64,000 bases of DNA from Corynebacterium timonense (GTDB lineage Bacteria; Actinomycetota; Actinomycetes; Mycobacteriales; Mycobacteriaceae), in the NCBI RefSeq assembly GCF_900105305.1, contig NZ_LT629765.1, forward strand, positions 1,798,001 through 1,862,000, written 5' to 3'. The stretch's first letter is position 1. Each line of letters begins with the position of its first letter. Below, piece after piece: positions 11,365 through 20,717 of the stretch. Under the pieces are notes generated by a model. That model was not told where the DNA came from. It did not search any database and saw only the letters and a program-made list of their open reading frames with translations. Position numbers and translations under genes: made by a program.

Positions 11365-12438
11365 TTAATCGGTATACACCCGGTGCGTGCGCCCCGTCGG
11401 CGCGCACACCACCTCGTAGTTAATGGTGCCAGCGCTCTGGGCAAGCTCCGTCGCGCTCATCCCCCCGGCGCCGAAAATGACGGCCTCGTCGCCGGCGGCC
11501 ACGCCGTGCGGGTTGTCCCCCAGCCACACGAGGAACTGGTCCATGCACACCCGCCCGACCTGCGCATAGCGCCGCCCGCCCACGCCCACGTCGAAGCGCC
11601 CCTGCCACGCGCGCGACACCCCGTCCGCGTAGCCCGCGGAGATCACGGCGGCGTACCCGTCGTCGGGCGCCTGCCACGTCAACCCGTAGCTCACGCCCTG
11701 GCCCCGGCGGACGCGGCGCACCGCGAGCACCCTGGCCACCCACGACATCGCCGGGCGCAGCCCGTGGGACGCCCCCGCGACCGGCTCCAGCCCGTAGAGC
11801 GCCACCCCGACGCGGGCTTGGTCGAACAGCAGGTCGCCCCGGGTCAGCGACGCCGGGGAGTTCGCCAGGTCGTTGCGCTCCAGGTCGAGACCGTGCGCCC
11901 GCGCCCGGTCGATCGCGCGGCGAAACGCCCGCGCCTGCACGTCGTTATAAGGGTTAGCCGGCTCGTCCGCGCACGCCAGGTGGCTCATCAGCCCCACCAC
12001 GTTCAGCCCGGCGCGCGCCGCCAGCGCGAACGCCTCCTCCCAGTCCTCCTCGTCGACCCCGGCGCGGTTCATGCCAGTGTCCACCTCGATGTGGACGGGG
12101 GCGGTGACTCGGGCGTCGATAAGCGAGCGAAGGTGCTCGACGCTGGGCGCGGCGACCTCGATGCCCGCGGGGACCGGCTCGCCCGGGACCCACAGCCACG
12201 CGACGACGGGGACGCGCGTCAGCGCCCGTACCCGCGCGGCCTCGGCGAACGTGGCCACCCCGAAGGCATCCGCCCCCGCGCCCTCCATCACGGGCACGAC
12301 GCGCTCCACGCCGTGGTTGTACGCATTCGCCTTGACGACGGCCACCAGACGCGCCCCACCCACCAGCGCTTTCATCGTGCTGGTGTTGTGCGCGATCGCG
12401 CTCAGGTCAATGCGGGTGGCAAGCAAACTCATGCGCAT
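11365..12438 (-). CDS. alr: Alanine racemase
   Basis: A 357-aa fold-type III PLP enzyme that converts L- to D-alanine for peptidoglycan. The PLP lysine lies in VAVVKANAYNHGVERV; the C-terminal beta domain contains AQVGRVCMDQFLVWLG, with the residues that contact substrate from the second subunit. The start at the ATG at 12438 gives the usual length. It is followed at once by tsaE, as in Mycobacterium. Confidence 0.96.
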   Translation of the reverse strand: MRMSLLATRIDLSAIAHNTSTMKALVGGARLVAVVKANAYNHGVERVVPVMEGAGADAFGVATFAEAARVRALTRVPVVAWLWVPGEPVPAGIEVAAPSVEHLRSLIDARVTAPVHIEVDTGMNRAGVDEEDWEEAFALAARAGLNVVGLMSHLACADEPANPYNDVQARAFRRAIDRARAHGLDLERNDLANSPASLTRGDLLFDQARVGVALYGLEPVAGASHGLRPAMSWVARVLAVRRVRRGQGVSYGLTWQAPDDGYAAVISAGYADGVSRAWQGRFDVGVGGRRYAQVGRVCMDQFLVWLGDNPHGVAAGDEAVIFGAGGMSATELAQSAGTINYEVVCAPTGRTHRVYTD

Positions 12439-12456
12439 AGCCTAGACCCGCGGCAC

Positions 12457-13137
12457 CTACGCCAGCTGCAGCACACCCAGCACGACGAGCAGGCCCGCCA
12501 CGGACCACGTCGCCGTCGAGGCCACGGTGCGCGGATTCTCGCGCGCCCACGCGAAACCGCGACCGAGCGTGCTGCCCGGCCGCGCGCGAACCCACCCGAC
12601 GAGCAGCGCGCTCAGCGTCGGCAGACTCAGCGCGACCGTGGCGTAGAGCACGAGGGAGGCGTAGCGCACCGCCGGCTCGATCCCCGCGGCCGAGAGGACC
12701 GCGAGGCCGCTGTAAAACGGCACCGAGGTCGCCGACTGCACCACGCCGAGAACGACGCCCGTGAGCACCGTGAGCAGGTTCGGCGCGCGCAACGGCCGCA
12801 TTATTTTGTCCACCAGATCCGAGTTCCCGGCGCCGCGCAGGGCCAGAAACGCCGTGGCCAGGCCCACCACGATGAGGACGACGCCGAAGATCGGCCCCTC
12901 CACGAAGCGCTGCACCACCGGGCCCAACCCGTCGAAGATGAGCAGCATGATGAGCGCCAGGCCGGCCACGCCGAGCCAGTCCCCGGCGATCAGCAGCGCG
13001 GCGATCGGCGCGTAGCGGCTTCTCGTTGCGCCCGTTGCGCCCGTTGCGCGAGGCACGGCGATGCCGACGGCCACGATCACCCCGATGAGCAGGAGGTTGA
13101 TCGAGTCGACGAACGCGAAAGTGAGGGCGGTGAGCAC
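12457..13137 (-). CDS. Six-helix integral membrane protein, unknown function
   Basis: A 226-aa hydrophobic protein with about six predicted membrane helices, starting MLTALTFAFVDSINLLLIG. The spacing of helices, with FVDSINLLL at the first helix and a central cytoplasmic loop, recalls small exporter families (GAP/Sap-like or LysE-like), but no diagnostic motif settles this. It starts exactly at the glmS stop and runs 18 bases ahead of alr, so it is co-transcribed with cell-wall genes. A transport role is inference only. Confidence 0.7.
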   Translation of the reverse strand: MLTALTFAFVDSINLLLIGVIVAVGIAVPRATGATGATRSRYAPIAALLIAGDWLGVAGLALIMLLIFDGLGPVVQRFVEGPIFGVVLIVVGLATAFLALRGAGNSDLVDKIMRPLRAPNLLTVLTGVVLGVVQSATSVPFYSGLAVLSAAGIEPAVRYASLVLYATVALSLPTLSALLVGWVRARPGSTLGRGFAWARENPRTVASTATWSVAGLLVVLGVLQLA

Positions 13138-14999
13138 TACTCTACGGTGACCGACTTCGCCAGGTTGCGCGGCTTGTCGATGTCCTCGTTGCCGTTCTCG
13201 CGCGCGATGTCCGCCGAGAGGAACTGCAACGGCACCGTGGCCAGGAGCGGCTGCATGATCGTCGGCGACTGCGGGATGCGCACCAGCCAGTTCGCGTAGG
13301 GCTCGACAGCGGTGTCGCCCTCCTCCGCGATGACGATGGTTGTCGCGCCGCGCGCCCGGATCTCCTGGATGTTAGACACGATCTTCGAGTGCAGCTGCGA
13401 CACGCCGCGCGGGCTCGGCACGATGACCACAACGGGAAGGTCGTCCTCGATGAGCGCGATGGGCCCGTGCTTGAGCTCGCCGGCCGGGAAGCCCTCCGCG
13501 TGGATGTACGCCAGCTCCTTGAGCTTGAGCGCGCCCTCGAGCGCGATGGGGAAACCCACACCCCGGCCGAGGAAGAGCATCGTCTTCACGGCGCCGAGCG
13601 TCCGCGAGATCTGCGCGACCTGCTCGCGCGTTGCAAGCACCTTCTCGATCTTCGCCGGGATCGCCTCCAGCTCCTCCCAGATCTGGCGGACCTCGTCCGG
13701 GTATTTCGTGCCCTTCGCCTGCGCGAGCGCCAGCCCGACAATGTAATTCGCCGCCACCTGGGCGAGGAACGCCTTCGTCGAGGCAACGCCGATCTCTGGG
13801 CCGGCGTGAGTGTAGAGCACCGCGTCGGACTCGCGCGGGATCTGCGAGCCGTTGGTGTTGCACACCGCCAGCACCTTCGCGCCCTGCGCCTTGGCGTGGC
13901 GCACCGCCTCGAGCGTGTCGGCGGTCTCGCCCGACTGCGAGATGGCAAGCACGAGGGTGCGCTCGTCGAGGATGGGGTCGCGGTAGCGGAACTCCGAGGC
14001 GACCTCGATTTGCACCGGAATGCGTACCCAGTGCTCGATGGCGTACTTCGCCGCCAGCCCCGAGTGGTACGCCGAGCCGCAGGCTACGACGAAGACCTGG
14101 TTGAACGATGCCAGGTCGGCGGTGCTCAGGTTGTTCTCGTCCAAGGTGACGCGCCCGCCGTCCCAGTGCCCGGCCAACGTGTCGCGCACGGCGGCGGGCT
14201 GCTCGAAGATCTCCTTCATCATGAAGGAGTCGAAGCCGCCCTTCTCCGCGGCCTCCAGATCCCAATCGATGGTGAACGGGGTGCCCTCGGCCGGGGAGCC
14301 GTCGAAGTTGAGGATCTCGTAGCTGTCCTTATCGATGACCACCACCGAATCCTGCCCCAGCTCGACGGCGTCCTTCGTGTGCTCGATAAACGCCGCGACG
14401 TCCGAGCCGAGGAACATCTCGCCCTCGCCCACGCCCACCATGAGCGGGGTGGAGCGGCGCGCCGCGATGATCCGGTCGGGGTGGTCGGCGTGCAGGAACA
14501 GCAGCGTGAACGCGCCCTCGAGGCGGTTGAGCACCTTGAGCGCCGAGGCCCGGAAGTCGCCCGCTGTCTCGCCGCTGTTGTACGCCAGCGCGAGCAGGTG
14601 CGCCGCGGTCTCCGAGTCGGTGTCCGAGGTCAGCTCGACGCCGCTTTTCTCCAGCTCCTCGCGCAGCTGGCCGAAATTCTCGATGATCCCGTTGTGCACA
14701 ATCGCGACCTTGCCGTCGAAGGACACGTGCGGGTGCGCGTTGTCATCCGTCGGCCGGCCGTGGGTGGCCCACCGGGTGTGGCCGATCGCCGTGGCGCCCG
14801 CCAGAGTGTCGCGGCCGACCTCCTCGATCTTGTCGTCGAGGTTGGCCAGCTTGCCGGCGCGCTTGACCACGTCGAAGCCACCCTCGCCCGCCACCGCGAT
14901 ACCGGCGGAGTCATAGCCTCGGTACTCCATGCGCCGCAGCGCCTCGACGGCGACGTCGAGCGCGGCCCGCTCGCCCACGTATCCCACGATTCCACACAT
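13137..14999 (-). CDS. glmS: Glutamine-fructose-6-phosphate aminotransferase (isomerising)
   Basis: A 620-aa cytoplasmic enzyme making glucosamine-6-phosphate for peptidoglycan. It starts MCGIVGYVGERAALDVAVEA, so Cys2 becomes the N-terminal nucleophile of the class II glutaminase domain. Two SIS domains follow (FVVACGSAYHSGLAAKY and AISQSGETADTLEA). It ends with KPRNLAKSVTVE, the conserved C-terminal tail. The ATG at 14999 is required because the cysteine must follow the initiator; the longer open frame upstream is ignored. GlmM, the next enzyme, is encoded 3.3 kb away. Confidence 0.97.
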   Translation of the reverse strand: MCGIVGYVGERAALDVAVEALRRMEYRGYDSAGIAVAGEGGFDVVKRAGKLANLDDKIEEVGRDTLAGATAIGHTRWATHGRPTDDNAHPHVSFDGKVAIVHNGIIENFGQLREELEKSGVELTSDTDSETAAHLLALAYNSGETAGDFRASALKVLNRLEGAFTLLFLHADHPDRIIAARRSTPLMVGVGEGEMFLGSDVAAFIEHTKDAVELGQDSVVVIDKDSYEILNFDGSPAEGTPFTIDWDLEAAEKGGFDSFMMKEIFEQPAAVRDTLAGHWDGGRVTLDENNLSTADLASFNQVFVVACGSAYHSGLAAKYAIEHWVRIPVQIEVASEFRYRDPILDERTLVLAISQSGETADTLEAVRHAKAQGAKVLAVCNTNGSQIPRESDAVLYTHAGPEIGVASTKAFLAQVAANYIVGLALAQAKGTKYPDEVRQIWEELEAIPAKIEKVLATREQVAQISRTLGAVKTMLFLGRGVGFPIALEGALKLKELAYIHAEGFPAGELKHGPIALIEDDLPVVVIVPSPRGVSQLHSKIVSNIQEIRARGATTIVIAEEGDTAVEPYANWLVRIPQSPTIMQPLLATVPLQFLSADIARENGNEDIDKPRNLAKSVTVE

Positions 15000-15164
15000 A
15001 GCGATCACAATAAACCACCCGCCGCACCATTCCCCAACGGCGGCGCCGCGCGCCCCGATCCTGTCCCCCGATCCTGTTCCCGCGCCCGTCGGCACGCTTA
15101 TCGACGCCCCGCCCACCGCCCACCGCGCCCAACCGCGGCCCCGCTTTCAAGTATTCTCGGATGC

Positions 15165-16019
15165 GTGTCTGCGAATCTGAAGAAACTTTCCTCCCTGTCC
15201 ACGAAGGGGCCCCACCACGTGCTCGAGGGCGACCTTGGCTACACGGGCCTGCCCGGCAAGGTCTACGCGCCCGAGGAAGGTAAAAACCTCCCGGCTGTCG
15301 CCTTCGGCCACGACTGGATGCGCGGCGTGGACGATTACCACGACACCCTGCGCCACCTCGCCAGCTGGGGGATCGTCGTCGCCGCCCCGGACACGGAGAC
15401 GGGGCTGCGCCCCGACCACGCTGGCCTCGCGGCCGACCTGGAAACCACGCTGCAGATCCTTTCCGGCGTGAGGCTCGGCAACGGCAACATCACCGTCTCC
15501 CCGGGCAAGCTCGGCCTCGCCGGCCACGGCATGGGCGGCGGCGCGGCCGTCCTCGCGGCGGTCGACAACACGAAGGTCGCCGCCGTCGCCGCCGTCTACC
15601 CGGCCGCGACCGCCCCGTCGGCCGTGGAGGCCGCCCGCGAGGTGCTCCTACCCGGCATGATTATCGGCCCCGACTCCGACAGCGACGCCATCTTCGACCC
15701 CGGCAACCCCGCCGAGGTGGCCTTCAACTGGGCCGGCGAAAAAGTCTACCGCGTGGTTAAGAAGGGCAACCAGCGCGCCATCCCCGAGGACGGCCTGCTC
15801 AAGCGCCTCGCGGGCGTGGGCGCCCCGAACAGCAAGGTGCAGCAGACCGTCCGGGGCCTGTTGGTCGGTTACTTCCTCCACCAGCTTGGCGGCGAGAAGA
15901 AGTACGCCGATTTCTCCGCCCCGGACGCCTCCGGCGGCGGGGTCTCGTCGGTGACCGGCGACGGGATCGCCTCTCTCGTGGGCTTTGACACCAGCGGCGA
16001 CGCGCTCACACTGGGCTAA
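15165..16019 (+). CDS. Alpha/beta-hydrolase-fold protein lacking the usual nucleophile serine
   Basis: A 284-aa protein starting at a GTG (15165, VSANLKKLSSLSTKGPHHVL). The fold matches the dienelactone hydrolase/chlorophyllase-like group: a GHDWMRG oxyanion-side turn, AAPDTETG, and a nucleophile elbow. The elbow reads GHGMGGGA, so residue 122 is glycine where serine is expected in GHSMGG. It may therefore be non-hydrolytic. The same place in M. tuberculosis (near Rv3438) carries a protein of similar length. It diverges from glmS and converges with the 93-aa gene, overlapping its end by four bases. Confidence 0.78.
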   Translation: MSANLKKLSSLSTKGPHHVLEGDLGYTGLPGKVYAPEEGKNLPAVAFGHDWMRGVDDYHDTLRHLASWGIVVAAPDTETGLRPDHAGLAADLETTLQILSGVRLGNGNITVSPGKLGLAGHGMGGGAAVLAAVDNTKVAAVAAVYPAATAPSAVEAAREVLLPGMIIGPDSDSDAIFDPGNPAEVAFNWAGEKVYRVVKKGNQRAIPEDGLLKRLAGVGAPNSKVQQTVRGLLVGYFLHQLGGEKKYADFSAPDASGGGVSSVTGDGIASLVGFDTSGDALTLG

Positions 16020-16297
16020 GCTGCCCCGGTCGGCTCCGTGTCCGTCGGGCCCGCCCCGGTGGGGTCGTCGCGCTGCAGGATCTGCTGCACGCGCCCACCG
16101 CGGCGCGGCGGGCGGTAGGCGCCGCGCGGCGGGTCCATGGGTGGTTTGCGCAAGTTGAGGTCCCGGACCATCTGCTGCTGGCGCCCCGCCTGCTCCATCT
16201 TTCGGTGGGCCTCGTTGATCGCAGCCTCGAAGTCCGCCATGCGTTTCGCAGTGCGCAGCTTGTACTGCTCAACAAACTCGAGAAAGTCCATTACCAT
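16016..16297 (-). CDS. Small charged hypothetical protein
   Basis: A 93-aa protein (MVMDFLEFVEQYKLRTAKRM) with an amphipathic N-terminal helix of about 45 residues and a basic, Pro/Arg-rich C-terminus ending in TDTEPTGAA. An alternative ATG two codons later is equally plausible. It overlaps the end of the large Ala/Pro-rich gene upstream by seven bases, so the two are translationally coupled, and it belongs to the three-gene string downstream of glmM. No recognised family. Confidence 0.65.
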   Translation of the reverse strand: MVMDFLEFVEQYKLRTAKRMADFEAAINEAHRKMEQAGRQQQMVRDLNLRKPPMDPPRGAYRPPRRGGRVQQILQRDDPTGAGPTDTEPTGAA

Positions 16298-17820
16298 CCA
16301 CTCGTTTTCTTAATCTGGGGGCCTGTCGGAGGACGTGAAGGCTCCGGGGGTGTCGGGGGCTGCCCGGGCGCCGGGGGCTCAGTAGGCGGCGGCGCGGCGG
16401 GCGTTGAGTCGGCGCTCTGGGCGGCGGGCGCGGTCTGCGCCGCGTTCGCCATGTGGGCCAGCTTGTCGGCGGGCGGCGTCGGCTCCTTGACCTGCGCCAG
16501 CTCAGGCGGCGGGGTGAACGTCGCCTCCTGTGTCGGTGGCTCCGCCGCAGGGGCAGGCTCCGGGCACGGTGGTTCGGGCGGGGTGTCGCAGGGCTCGTGG
16601 CCAGGCTCCTGGTCAGGCTCCTCATGGTGGCTGTCACAGGTGCAGTCACAGGCGCTGGGCTGGTCGCAGGCGGCCAGCACCTGCTCTACCGTCGTGTGCA
16701 CGGCGGCCTCGGCCTGGCTCACCGCCGCGGCGACGCCCTGCGCTCCCGCCTGGGCCATCGCCGTCACCGCCTCGGCGGCGCTGGCGATGGCGCAGGCGCC
16801 GGCGGCGGAGCCCACGGCGGGCGGAACGGCACCGCTCGCACCGGCGGCGATATCGATATCGACGTTGACGTCGATATCGATGTCCGCTTGGAGGCGCGCG
16901 TGTGATCCAGCGGGGTGTGGCAGCGCCCGGATGTCCGCCGCCGCGCTCGCCGCCGCGCTGACTGCCGAGGCCCCGTTGCTCACCTCACACGGCGGGGCCG
17001 GCGGTGCCGGAGCGGGCGGCGGCGACATGGAAGCCGCATGCGTCGCAGCGGCCGCCGCGGACGCCGGGGCGACCGGGGCGACCGGGCGCGGCGGGTCGCA
17101 CGCGTCGACAACCGGCGCGGGCGAGGGCGCAGGTGTACTACCGCACGGCCCGAGCGGCGCGGGCGGCGGAGCAGGCCTGTGCTGTTCCGCTTCGCGGCAC
17201 ATCTTCTCGCACTCGGCAAGGCACCGGTCGATGCTGTGGTTGCGGTCCTGCACCGTCCCCAGCACGGTGCCGAGCCCCTCTTCCGCCACCGGAAGCAGGA
17301 GCGAGACCGCCCTCCCGTAGGGGGTGGCTTTGCACAACGTAAGGACCAACGCGACGAGATCAAGCATCGCCGAGGACCCCGCGTCCGAGGCGGTGCACAC
17401 TTCGTCGATTGCCGTGCAGCACTGATCCACCGCCTCGCGCAAGCGCTCGGCGTTGTCCCCTTGCTGGTTTTCCCCCTCCTGCCGCGACTTTTCGTCCTCG
17501 CCGATGCCGACGCTGTCGAACCACTCGCCGACCCCGGGCACCGCGTTGATGAACGACGTGGATGCGACCTCCGCGACGATCTTTTCCAGCACGTCACGCC
17601 CGAGGGAGACCAGCGCATTTCCCCGGCCCGACCCGCGAGAGCGGACGAGGTTGTCGGCGCCCGCACGCACGAGCGCGAGGTTCATCCCCTCTGTCTGCTG
17701 CTGCGCCTCCGTAATCTGGGCGGCCAAGCCGTCGATCCGGGCCACCTGCGCCGGCGAGGCCAGCGAAATCGAGTGCGCGTCGACGACGATGCGCGAGAGT
17801 TTGTCCAGCACACCGCCCAT
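16291..17820 (-). CDS. Large Ala/Pro/Cys-rich protein of the ESX-4-linked region
   Basis: A 509-aa protein starting at the ATG at 17820 (MGGVLDKLSRIVVDAHSISL). Residues 1-190 are mostly helical with a cysteine cluster (DQCCTAIDEVC, then RCLAECEKMC). After that the protein is low complexity: Pro/Ala-rich stretches, a (Asp-Ile/Val) repeat near residues 312-324, a CDCTC cluster followed by DSHH near 386-395, and a long Pro/Thr tail. It overlaps the upstream WXG100-like gene as TGATG. In M. tuberculosis an Ala/Pro-rich protein (Rv3439c) sits at the same place between glmM and glmS. It could be a secreted or surface partner of the small helical protein; this is inference. Confidence 0.65.
   Translation of the reverse strand: MGGVLDKLSRIVVDAHSISLASPAQVARIDGLAAQITEAQQQTEGMNLALVRAGADNLVRSRGSGRGNALVSLGRDVLEKIVAEVASTSFINAVPGVGEWFDSVGIGEDEKSRQEGENQQGDNAERLREAVDQCCTAIDEVCTASDAGSSAMLDLVALVLTLCKATPYGRAVSLLLPVAEEGLGTVLGTVQDRNHSIDRCLAECEKMCREAEQHRPAPPPAPLGPCGSTPAPSPAPVVDACDPPRPVAPVAPASAAAAATHAASMSPPPAPAPPAPPCEVSNGASAVSAAASAAADIRALPHPAGSHARLQADIDIDVNVDIDIAAGASGAVPPAVGSAAGACAIASAAEAVTAMAQAGAQGVAAAVSQAEAAVHTTVEQVLAACDQPSACDCTCDSHHEEPDQEPGHEPCDTPPEPPCPEPAPAAEPPTQEATFTPPPELAQVKEPTPPADKLAHMANAAQTAPAAQSADSTPAAPPPTEPPAPGQPPTPPEPSRPPTGPQIKKTSGW
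16849..16884. repeat. Palindromic GATATC-type hexamer repeat inside the Ala/Pro-rich gene
   Basis: A run of gatatc/gacgtt/gacgtc hexamer units, themselves near-palindromic, encodes alternating Asp and Ile/Val on the minus strand. It is the most AT-rich and most regular stretch in the gene and looks like a product of slippage expansion. Confidence 0.6.
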
Positions 17821-18125
17821 CAGCGCGCACCCCCACCGAGCGCCTCGGCGGTGGTAGCGTCGCTCGCCTCCACCGTGCCCACGAGCGCGAGGATCTGCTC
17901 CCACGCTGCCACGCGGTTTTCCATGAACTCAATGGTCAGTTGCTGGACTCTCACCATCGCCCGCGACAGCCCTCCAGCGGTGTCGGCGAAGCCCTGCCCG
18001 GCCGCGCCGGGCGGAAAGTCGGGCAGATTCGCGCGCAGATCGGCGATCACCTGCTGGTGCTCGTCGACGGCCGCGCGCAGCTCGGCGCGCGCGACCTCAG
18101 GATCCACGTTCAGCGGAACACTCAT
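17820..18125 (-). CDS. WXG100-like helical protein
   Basis: A 101-aa protein (MSVPLNVDPEVARAELRAAV) predicted to be two long helices separated by a turn around PDFPPGAAGQGFAD, with WEQ near residue 79 instead of the central WXG. Length and helical hairpin shape resemble ESX/WXG100 substrates, but the motif is not canonical. The ATG at 18125 is preferred over the longer frame. The position after glmM matches Rv3440c (103 aa) of M. tuberculosis. It overlaps the next gene by one base, suggesting the two products act together. Confidence 0.65.
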   Translation of the reverse strand: MSVPLNVDPEVARAELRAAVDEHQQVIADLRANLPDFPPGAAGQGFADTAGGLSRAMVRVQQLTIEFMENRVAAWEQILALVGTVEASDATTAEALGGGAR

Positions 18126-18264
18126 CGTCCCCCATATCCCCCCTGGGCGGCCCCGCGGCCGCCCCATCGCAGGGCCAACAACACTTGCACCCTACTTAGA
18201 CTGATTTTTTCCCCGCCCGGTTCCCGCCTCCCCACACTTTCTGGCGGGACCGATGGCCACTACG

Positions 18265-19608
18265 CTACACGGCCGCGACGACCGCTGCGAGCTGTCCCGC
18301 GACCCGGCGCGCCACCTCGGGGTCGGCGGCCTCCACCATGACCCGGAACAGCTCCTCCGTCCCGGACGGGCGCAACAGCACACGGCCCGACTCGCCGAGC
18401 TCCGCTTCCGCTGCGCTGATCCCGGACCGCACGGATTCGTCGTCAAGGATGAGCGCCTTGTTGGACACCGGCACGTTGATGAGCACCTGCGGCAACACCG
18501 TCATCACGCTCGCCAGGTCTGCGAGGCTGCGGCCGGTCTCCGCCATGCGCGCCATGAGTGTGAGGCCGGAGAGTGTGCCGTCGCCAGTCGTCGCGTGGGC
18601 GGGGATGACGATGTGGCCGGACTGCTCGCCGCCGAGGGAGTAGTCGCCGCGGCCGAGCTCCTCGAGGACGTAGCGGTCGCCGACTTTCGTCTGCTTAACC
18701 TCGATGCCCTCGCGCTCCATTGCGAGCTTGAGCCCCAGGTTGCTCATGACCGTGGCCACGAGAGTGTTTTCGTGCAGGCTCGAGCGCTCCTTCATGCCCG
18801 TGGCGAGGATGGCCATGATTTGGTCGCCGTCGACAATCGTGCCGCGGGCGTCGACGGCAAGGCAGCGGTCCGCATCCCCGTCGTGGGCAAGCCCGAGGTC
18901 GGCACCGTGTTCGACGACTGCCGCCTGGATCTTGTCCATGTGGGTCGAACCGGAGCCGTCGTTGATGTTAAAAGCGTTCGGGGAGTTGAAGATGGGCACG
19001 ACTTCCGCACCGGCCGCGGCGTAGGCCTTGGGCGCGACGACGGAGGCGGCGCCGTTCGCGCAGTCGACGACCACTTTGATCCCGCTCAGATCCGTGCTCA
19101 CCGCCTCTTTGAGGTGCGCAAGGTAGCGCTCCTGTGCGTCCGCCCCCTCCTCGATAACGCGCCCGATGCCGGTGCCGGTCGGGCCCGTCTCGTCGAGGTG
19201 ATTCATCGCCTCCTCGATGCGGTCTTCCACGCTATCCGGCAGCTTCCTGCCGCCCGCGGAGAAAAACTTAATGCCGTTGTCGGGCATCGGGTTGTGCGAG
19301 GCGGAGATCATCACCCCAATATCCGCGCCGTAGTCGTCGGTGAGAAACGCCAGGCCAGGCGTCGGGATCACGCCGACACGAAGCACATCGACGCCTTTCG
19401 ACGCCATCCCGGCCGCCATGGCCGCGGCAAGCATCTCCCCCGACACGCGGGGGTCCCGGCCGATGATGGCCGTGGGCCTGCGCTGGCCCGAGCTCGTATT
19501 CTCCGTGAGCACGACCGCCGCCGCCGCGCCCAGCTTGAGCGCGAGCGGGGCGGTGAGCACCTGGTTGGCCAGGCCGCGGACACCGTCGGTTCCAAACAAT
19601 CGAGTCAT
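18265..19608 (-). CDS. glmM: Phosphoglucosamine mutase
   Basis: A 447-aa alpha-D-phosphohexomutase ([20 protein letters not shown]) interconverting glucosamine-6- and -1-phosphate. The phosphoserine loop is [13 protein letters not shown], the metal loop [11 protein letters not shown], and the sugar-binding loop GEQSGHIV; the C-terminal [14 protein letters not shown] phosphate-binding loop is intact. The ATG at 19608 gives the family length of 445-450 aa. It follows the rpsI terminator, so it likely has its own promoter. Confidence 0.97.
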   Translation of the reverse strand: MTRLFGTDGVRGLANQVLTAPLALKLGAAAAVVLTENTSSGQRRPTAIIGRDPRVSGEMLAAAMAAGMASKGVDVLRVGVIPTPGLAFLTDDYGADIGVMISASHNPMPDNGIKFFSAGGRKLPDSVEDRIEEAMNHLDETGPTGTGIGRVIEEGADAQERYLAHLKEAVSTDLSGIKVVVDCANGAASVVAPKAYAAAGAEVVPIFNSPNAFNINDGSGSTHMDKIQAAVVEHGADLGLAHDGDADRCLAVDARGTIVDGDQIMAILATGMKERSSLHENTLVATVMSNLGLKLAMEREGIEVKQTKVGDRYVLEELGRGDYSLGGEQSGHIVIPAHATTGDGTLSGLTLMARMAETGRSLADLASVMTVLPQVLINVPVSNKALILDDESVRSGISAAEAELGESGRVLLRPSGTEELFRVMVEAADPEVARRVAGQLAAVVAAV

Positions 19609-19674
19609 GGCGCCAATTATGCCCGACCGCCCCGAGGCCACCGCAGACGCGGCCGGGCCCCCGACACGCGAAAA

Positions 19675-19701
19675 CCGCCCCGCTGGAGTCCAGCGGGGCG
19701 G
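19675..19701 (-). terminator. Terminator of the rplM-rpsI operon
   Basis: A perfect 12-bp stem (ccgccccgctgg at 19675-19686 with ccagcggggcgg at 19690-19701) and a three-base loop. On the minus strand it is followed by TTTT, as expected for an intrinsic terminator 24 bases after the rpsI stop. Confidence 0.88.
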
Positions 19702-19725
19702 CACGCGCGGTAGAGGCCCGAGCGA

Positions 19726-20274
19726 TTAACGCTTGGAGTACTGCGGAGCGCGGCGGGCCTTGTGCAGGCCGGCCTTCTTGCGCTCGACGGCGCGGGCGTC
19801 ACGGGTGAGCAGGCCGGCCTTCTTCAGAGTCGGGCGCTCAGCCGGGTTGTAGACGTTGAGGGCGCGGGCGATAGCCAGGCGCAGGGCACCGGCCTGGCCG
19901 GTCGGGCCGCCGCCGTTGATGGTGGCCTTGATGTTGAACTGGCCCTCGCGCTCCAGGAGGGTCAGCGGGGTGAGGATGTCCTGCTGGTGCAGCTTGTTCG
20001 GGAAATAGTCCTCGAACTCGCGGCCGTTAACCACGATGACGCCTTCGCCCTCGGTCACGGTGACGCGGGCGATGGCGCGCTTGCGGCGGCCGACGGTCTG
20101 GATCGGGCCCTCGTGGAGGGGGGCGACCTCGACGGCGTCCTCGGACTCAGCGTCGACCTCGGGGGCGATCGCGTCACCGATGGTGTAGTTGAACTCCTCG
20201 GTAGCGGCGGTGGCTGCCTCGATGTCGGTGGCAGCGCCGAGGTTCTCTTCTGCGTAGTTGTTCGGTTCGGTCAT
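19726..20274 (-). CDS. rpsI: 30S ribosomal protein S9
   Basis: A 182-aa S9. The conserved part begins around residue 60 ([20 protein letters not shown]) and ends with the essential basic tail RRAPQYSKR that reaches the P-site tRNA. The first 55 residues are an acidic Ala/Glu-rich extension ([20 protein letters not shown]), longer than the about 130-aa E. coli protein. The ATG overlaps the rplM stop (TAATG). Confidence 0.97.
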   Translation of the reverse strand: MTEPNNYAEENLGAATDIEAATAATEEFNYTIGDAIAPEVDAESEDAVEVAPLHEGPIQTVGRRKRAIARVTVTEGEGVIVVNGREFEDYFPNKLHQQDILTPLTLLEREGQFNIKATINGGGPTGQAGALRLAIARALNVYNPAERPTLKKAGLLTRDARAVERKKAGLHKARRAPQYSKR

Positions 20275-20717
20275 TACTGTGCCACCTGCTTGAACTCGAA
20301 GGTTTCCGGCTTCTGAGCGGCGTAGGGGTGCTCGGAGCCGACGAAGACGTGAAGCTTCTTGATGGACTGGCGGGAAAGGCGGTTGTGCGGCATCATGCCG
20401 CGCACTGCCTCCTCGATAACGCGATCGGGGCGCTCGTCAAGTGCACGACCCAGGGTCATGGACTTCAGACCACCCGGGTAGCCGGAGTGGCGGTAGCGCA
20501 TCTCGCGGTCGCGCTTGTTGGAGGAGATGTGGACCTTGTCGGCGTTGATCACGATGACGTGGTCGCCGGTGTCGACGTTCGGTGCGAACTGCGGCTTGTG
20601 CTTGCCACGCAGGATGTCAGCTGCGGTGGAAGCAAGCTTGCCCAGCACCACGTCAGTGGCGTCGATGACGTACCACGCGCGGGTGATGTCACCGCTCTTC
20701 GGGTGGTAAGTAGACAT
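20274..20717 (-). CDS. rplM: 50S ribosomal protein L13
   Basis: A 147-aa L13 ([20 protein letters not shown]) with the conserved VLGKLAST and [10 protein letters not shown] segments. The start at 20717 is preceded by TAAGGAG about eight bases upstream; a second ATG four bases earlier is out of frame. First gene of the rplM-rpsI operon, which adjoins the ESX-4 locus as in Mycobacterium. Confidence 0.98.
   Translation of the reverse strand: MSTYHPKSGDITRAWYVIDATDVVLGKLASTAADILRGKHKPQFAPNVDTGDHVIVINADKVHISSNKRDREMRYRHSGYPGGLKSMTLGRALDERPDRVIEEAVRGMMPHNRLSRQSIKKLHVFVGSEHPYAAQKPETFEFKQVAQ

Noticed and set aside
13389..15164. Upstream extension of the alpha/beta hydrolase through glmS
   Set aside because: Runs antisense to glmS; the hydrolase homology begins only at the GTG at 15165.
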